From: Rhizobium johnstonii 3841
GTDB lineage: Bacteria; Pseudomonadota; Alphaproteobacteria; Rhizobiales; Rhizobiaceae
Reading direction: 5' to 3'
Assembly (NCBI RefSeq): GCF_000009265.1
Contig: NC_008384.1
Location: 434,001 to 498,000, forward strand
DNA: 64,000 bases
Shown: one piece after another, positions 60,732 to 64,000 of the stretch
Layout of the letters: the number at the start of each line of letters is the position of its first letter
Position numbering within the stretch: the stretch's first letter is position 1
Notes under the pieces: generated by a model
Databases searched by the model: none
What the model saw: only the letters and a program-made list of their open reading frames with translations
What the model was told of the DNA's origin: nothing
Translations under genes and position numbers: made by a program

Positions 60732-62567
60732 ATGGCCAGTGTCCAAACCCAACCGATCCAGACGACCAGCGACGTTCTTTCCGTCGAAGGTCTGACGACA
60801 TCCTTCCTGGTGGACGGCGTCTGGAAACCGGTCGTGTGCGACGTCTCTTTCACCGTCGCTCCGGCGGAAACGGTGGCGATCGTCGGCGAATCCGGCTCGG
60901 GCAAGAGCGTCACCTCGCTCTCCATCATGCGGCTGCTGCAGGCGGATACGAGCCGTGTCGAGGGCCGCGTCATGCTCGGCGGACGCGACCTGCTGGCCTT
61001 GCCGGAAAATGCCATGCGGCAGGTGCGCGGCAACGAGGTGGCGATGATCTTTCAGGAGCCGATGACATCGCTCAATCCGCTCTTCACCATCGGCGACCAG
61101 ATTTCCGAGGCGCTGCTCTGCCATTCCGATATGAGCAGGGCCGATGCCAAAGCAGAGACGATCAGGCTGCTGGAAAAGGTCCGCATCCCCTCGGCCGCCT
61201 CGCGCTTCGGCGAATATCCGCATCGTTTTTCCGGCGGCATGCGCCAGCGGGTGATGATCGCCATGGCGCTCGCCAGCCGGCCGAAACTTTTGATCGCCGA
61301 CGAGCCGACGACGGCGCTCGACGTCACCATCCAGGGCCAGATCCTCGATCTCATCAAGATGCTGCAGGACGAGGAGGGGACCTCTGTTCTCTTCATCACC
61401 CATGACATGGGTGTCGTTGCCGAGATCGCCGACCGGACGGTGGTGATGTATCGCGGCGAACAGGTGGAAAGCGGCGCCACCGCCGATATCTTCCACCGCG
61501 GCAAACATCCCTATACGAGAGCGCTGCTTTCAGCCGTGCCGGTGCTCGGCTCGATGCAGGGCAGGCAAAGGCCGCTGCGCTTTCCCGTGGTCAATACCGC
61601 GACGGGTGAATCGGACATTCCCGCCGAGGTCGCCGATACGGTGGCAGCGACGCCGGTCCTGCAGGTGAAGAACCTCACCAAGCGCTTCGACATTCATTCC
61701 GGCCTGTTCGGCCGGCTGACCAGCCGGGTGCACGCTGTCGAAAACGTCTCCTTCGATCTTCACGCCGGCGAAACGCTGTCGCTCGTCGGCGAATCCGGCT
61801 GCGGCAAATCGACGACCGGCCGCGCCATCATGCGGCTGATCGAGCCGCAGGCCGGTTCCGTTCTCGTCGAGGGCAGGGAGGTGCTCGGCCTCGACAGGAA
61901 GGATCTGCGCGAGATGCGCAAGTCCGTGCAGATGATCTTCCAGGATCCCTTTGCTAGCCTCAATCCGCGCATGACGGTTGGTGCTGCGATCGCCGAACCC
62001 TATCTCGAACACAAGATGGGCAATTCGAAGCAGGCAAAGGACGTCGTCGCCGATCTGCTGGTGAAGGTCGGTCTGTCGGCGGATATGGCCGCGCGTTACC
62101 CGCATGAGTTTTCCGGCGGCCAGCGCCAGCGCATCTGCATCGCCCGCGCGCTCGCCTTGCAGCCGAAGGTTATCGTCGCCGACGAAAGCGTCTCGGCGCT
62201 CGACGTCTCGATCAAGGCACAGGTCATCAACCTTATGCTCGACTTGCAGCAGAGCCTCAACCTTGCCTTCCTGTTCATCTCGCACGACATGGCGGTCGTC
62301 GAGCGCGTCAGCCATCGCGTGGCGGTGATGTATCTCGGCGAGATCGTCGAGATCGGCCCGCGGGCCGCAGTCTTCGAAAATCCGCAGCATCCCTATACGA
62401 AGAAACTCATTGCGGCAGTGCCGGTGCCCGATCCGGACCGTCGCCACGAAAAGCGGATGGTGGCGAATGACGAGATCAAGAGCCCGATGCGCCCGGTCGA
62501 CTATCAGCCTGCAAGCACGTCTTATCGCGAAGTCGGACCGGGCCACCTGGTCATGGCCAATCGGTAG
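60732..62567 (+). CDS. Dipeptide-type ABC transporter double ATP-binding protein (GsiA-like, RidA/SelA operon)
   Basis: Fused DppD/DppF ATPase of 611 aa. Domain one (about 15-275): GESGSGKSVTSL, FSGGMRQRVMIAMAL, LLIADEPTTALD. Domain two (about 315-590): GESGCGKSTTGRAI, FSGGQRQRICIARAL, VIVADESVSALD. It begins 35 bases after the SelA-like gene with GAGGAACC upstream; the frame open back to 60546 overlaps that gene. It completes the transporter of the operon and converges with phaZ, 31 bases away. Confidence 0.92.
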   Translation: MASVQTQPIQTTSDVLSVEGLTTSFLVDGVWKPVVCDVSFTVAPAETVAIVGESGSGKSVTSLSIMRLLQADTSRVEGRVMLGGRDLLALPENAMRQVRGNEVAMIFQEPMTSLNPLFTIGDQISEALLCHSDMSRADAKAETIRLLEKVRIPSAASRFGEYPHRFSGGMRQRVMIAMALASRPKLLIADEPTTALDVTIQGQILDLIKMLQDEEGTSVLFITHDMGVVAEIADRTVVMYRGEQVESGATADIFHRGKHPYTRALLSAVPVLGSMQGRQRPLRFPVVNTATGESDIPAEVADTVAATPVLQVKNLTKRFDIHSGLFGRLTSRVHAVENVSFDLHAGETLSLVGESGCGKSTTGRAIMRLIEPQAGSVLVEGREVLGLDRKDLREMRKSVQMIFQDPFASLNPRMTVGAAIAEPYLEHKMGNSKQAKDVVADLLVKVGLSADMAARYPHEFSGGQRQRICIARALALQPKVIVADESVSALDVSIKAQVINLMLDLQQSLNLAFLFISHDMAVVERVSHRVAVMYLGEIVEIGPRAAVFENPQHPYTKKLIAAVPVPDPDRRHEKRMVANDEIKSPMRPVDYQPASTSYREVGPGHLVMANR

Positions 62568-62598
62568 ACTTGCCATCGCGTTTCGGATCTGACGGGCG

Positions 62599-63813
62599 CT
62601 ATTCCATCGCCAGGATCATGTTGCGCACGACGGGGTAGATTTCCCCCTCCCAGCGGCGGCCGCTGAAGACGCCGTAATGTCCGACATTGGCCTGAAGATG
62701 ATGGCGTTTCAGATGCGGGCGCAGTGCACGACAGAGATCGTGCGCGGCCGAGGTCTGGCCGAGCGCGCAGATGTCGTCGCGGCCGCCCTCGACGGTCAAA
62801 AGCGCTGTGTTGCGGATCTGGCCAGGGTCGACCTTGCGGCCATGGTGGGTCAAGTCGCCGGTCGCGAGTTCCGCCTTCTGGAAGACGCGTTCGATGGTCT
62901 CGATGTAGAATTCTTCGGTCAGGTCGAGCACGGCGAAATATTCGTCGTAGAACTTCTTGATCTTGCCGGCCTCGGCCGTCTCGCCCTTCGCCAGATGGTC
63001 GTAAAGCTTGCGATGGGCGTCCTGGTGGCGCTGCATGTTCATCGACATGAAGGCGACGAGCTGGAGGAAGCCGGGATAGACCCGCCGCCCGGCGCCCCGA
63101 TAACGCCAGGGAACGCCCGTGATCAGCGAGTTCTCGAACCAGGCGAGCGACTTCGATACGGCAAGCTCGTTGACCTTCGTCGGGCTTTCGCGCGGATCGA
63201 TCGGCCCGGCCATCAGCGTCATGGTCCGCGGGGTGGCGGGATGCCGCTCTTCCGACATCACGGCAACGGCGGCCAGCGCCTGTACGCAGGGCTGGCAGAC
63301 GGCGAGGATATGAGCGCCGGGGCCGATTTCCTCCAGGAAATGCATGATATAATCGACGTAGTCGTCCATGCCGAAGCGTCCGGCCGACAGCGGCACGTCG
63401 CGGGCGTTCGCCCAGTCGGTAATATAGACGTCGTGATCGCGCAGCAGGGTCTGCACCGTGCCGCGCAGGAGCGTCGCGAAATGGCCGGACAGCGGGGCGA
63501 CGACCAGCACCCGCGGCCGCTTTGCATCGGTGTCCGTTGCAAAGCGCAGCAGCGTGCCGAAAGGCAGGTCGAGTACGGTCTCGACGGTGACGGGCGCCAC
63601 GCGATTGCCGATCATGACCGAGGTAATAGCGAAATCCGGACGTTGGTGGGTGATCTCGAAGCGTGAGATCATCTCCAGCGCGGCGGCGAAGTGCCGTCCC
63701 ATTTCGCTGCCTGATCCCCAGAGCGCTGTCGCGGAGAAGATTTGCAAGCGCCGCGCCAGATCGCGCAGCGGCGCGATGAGATCATCCTGGAACTGGTAGG
63801 CCTGGTAGAGCAT
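62599..63813 (-). CDS. phaZ: Intracellular polyhydroxyalkanoate depolymerase PhaZ
   Basis: Intracellular PHB depolymerase of 404 aa that mobilises carbon stores. The N-terminal MLYQAYQFQDD, the ITDWANARDVPLSAGRFGMDDY region shortened to ITDWANARDVPL, and the C-terminal NVGHYGVFSGRRWEGEIYP are family signatures. In the nucleophile region AVCQPCVQAL, cysteine (173 or 176) replaces the usual lipase serine. The start at 63813 is chosen because the family begins MLYQxY; the frame open to 63882 is rejected. It is divergent from a glutathione-S-transferase-like gene. Confidence 0.93.
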   Translation of the reverse strand: MLYQAYQFQDDLIAPLRDLARRLQIFSATALWGSGSEMGRHFAAALEMISRFEITHQRPDFAITSVMIGNRVAPVTVETVLDLPFGTLLRFATDTDAKRPRVLVVAPLSGHFATLLRGTVQTLLRDHDVYITDWANARDVPLSAGRFGMDDYVDYIMHFLEEIGPGAHILAVCQPCVQALAAVAVMSEERHPATPRTMTLMAGPIDPRESPTKVNELAVSKSLAWFENSLITGVPWRYRGAGRRVYPGFLQLVAFMSMNMQRHQDAHRKLYDHLAKGETAEAGKIKKFYDEYFAVLDLTEEFYIETIERVFQKAELATGDLTHHGRKVDPGQIRNTALLTVEGGRDDICALGQTSAAHDLCRALRPHLKRHHLQANVGHYGVFSGRRWEGEIYPVVRNMILAME

Positions 63814-63935
63814 GGCCGAAACTCCCGCACTGCCGCATCGATGCGGCGGTGCAAAAAATGCTAGTGGAATATGTCCTGCCATGCGAGAAGATTATCGAGG
63901 AAGAAGCAACATTGTCCGGCAAGGATACGAGCGCG

Positions 63936-64000
63936 ATGTCGCAGGCGGCACTGACGATTTCCTCGAAGAACTACTCCTCATGGTCTCTGCGCGGCTGGCT
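63936..64000 (+). CDS. Glutathione S-transferase family protein, N-terminal fragment (window ends)
   Basis: The first 21 codons translate to a segment ending ISSKNYSSWSLRGW, the N-terminal thioredoxin-like start of a glutathione-S-transferase subgroup with the SSWS(L)R pattern. The gene runs off the window. ATG at 63936 has AAGGA ten bases upstream; an in-frame TTG at 63912 preceded by GAGGAAG is an alternative that would add eight residues. It is divergent from phaZ. Confidence 0.7.
   Translation, partial: MSQAALTISSKNYSSWSLRGW

Overview
The window is high-GC DNA with short intergenic gaps and long co-directional operons. It is typical of a fast-growing rhizobium, most likely the Rhizobium leguminosarum / R. 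etli group. The main reason is the rhamnose locus: rhaRSTPQUK on one strand faces rhaD-rhaI on the other, with a kinase-linked ABC transporter, as described for R. leguminosarum. A thiMED thiamine-salvage operon, BetC choline sulfatase, an intracellular PHB depolymerase and Rhizobium-style palindromic intergenic elements fit the same group. Whether this is chromosome or plasmid cannot be decided from the sequence. No rRNA, tRNA, IS element, phage gene or CRISPR array was recognised.

Layout: 0.5-5.0 kb, Liv-type ABC transporter, followed by a GMC oxidoreductase and a 3-hydroxyisobutyrate-dehydrogenase-like enzyme (5.2-7.7 kb). 7.7-19.5 kb, L-rhamnose catabolism with a short Pmp3 gene between rhaD and rhaI. 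19.6-21.1 kb, a divergent pair of an AhpD-like protein and an ECF41-type sigma factor. 21.2-23.3 kb, a COG3964 metallohydrolase and an IclR regulator. 23.6-33.9 kb, mostly single genes: SDR, TetR, small proteins, DUF1810, amidase, sugar isomerase, choline sulfatase with LysR regulator, HpaI-type aldolase, spermidine-synthase-like protein. 33.9-40.7 kb, an oligopeptide-family ABC transporter with a GH3 glycosidase and a GNAT acetyltransferase. 41.0-43.4 kb, thiMED under a TPP riboswitch. 43.4-46.5 kb, a subtilase paired with an alpha/beta-hydrolase-like protein. 46.6-54.6 kb, an amide-responsive amiC-amiR operon carrying an ABC transporter and a formamidase-like enzyme. 54.6-55.2 kb, a DUF1349 protein. 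55.4-62.6 kb, an ABC operon containing RidA and a SelA-like PLP enzyme. 62.6-63.8 kb, phaZ, then the start of a glutathione-S-transferase-like gene.

Most of the region is a nutrient-scavenging island with five ABC importers, each packaged with its own enzymes and often its own regulator. Regulation is readable at several points. A perfect 10-bp inverted repeat lies between rhaR and rhaD. Two perfect divergent ECF41-type promoters (TGTCACA-N16-CGTC) lie between the sigma factor and its AhpD-like partner. An intrinsic terminator sits in the amiC leader, where an ANTAR antiterminator would act. Two promoters 34 kb apart, for the COG3964 hydrolase and the RidA/SelA ABC operon, share the same -35, spacer length, -10 and a downstream motif at identical distance, which suggests a single IclR-controlled regulon for an undescribed pathway.
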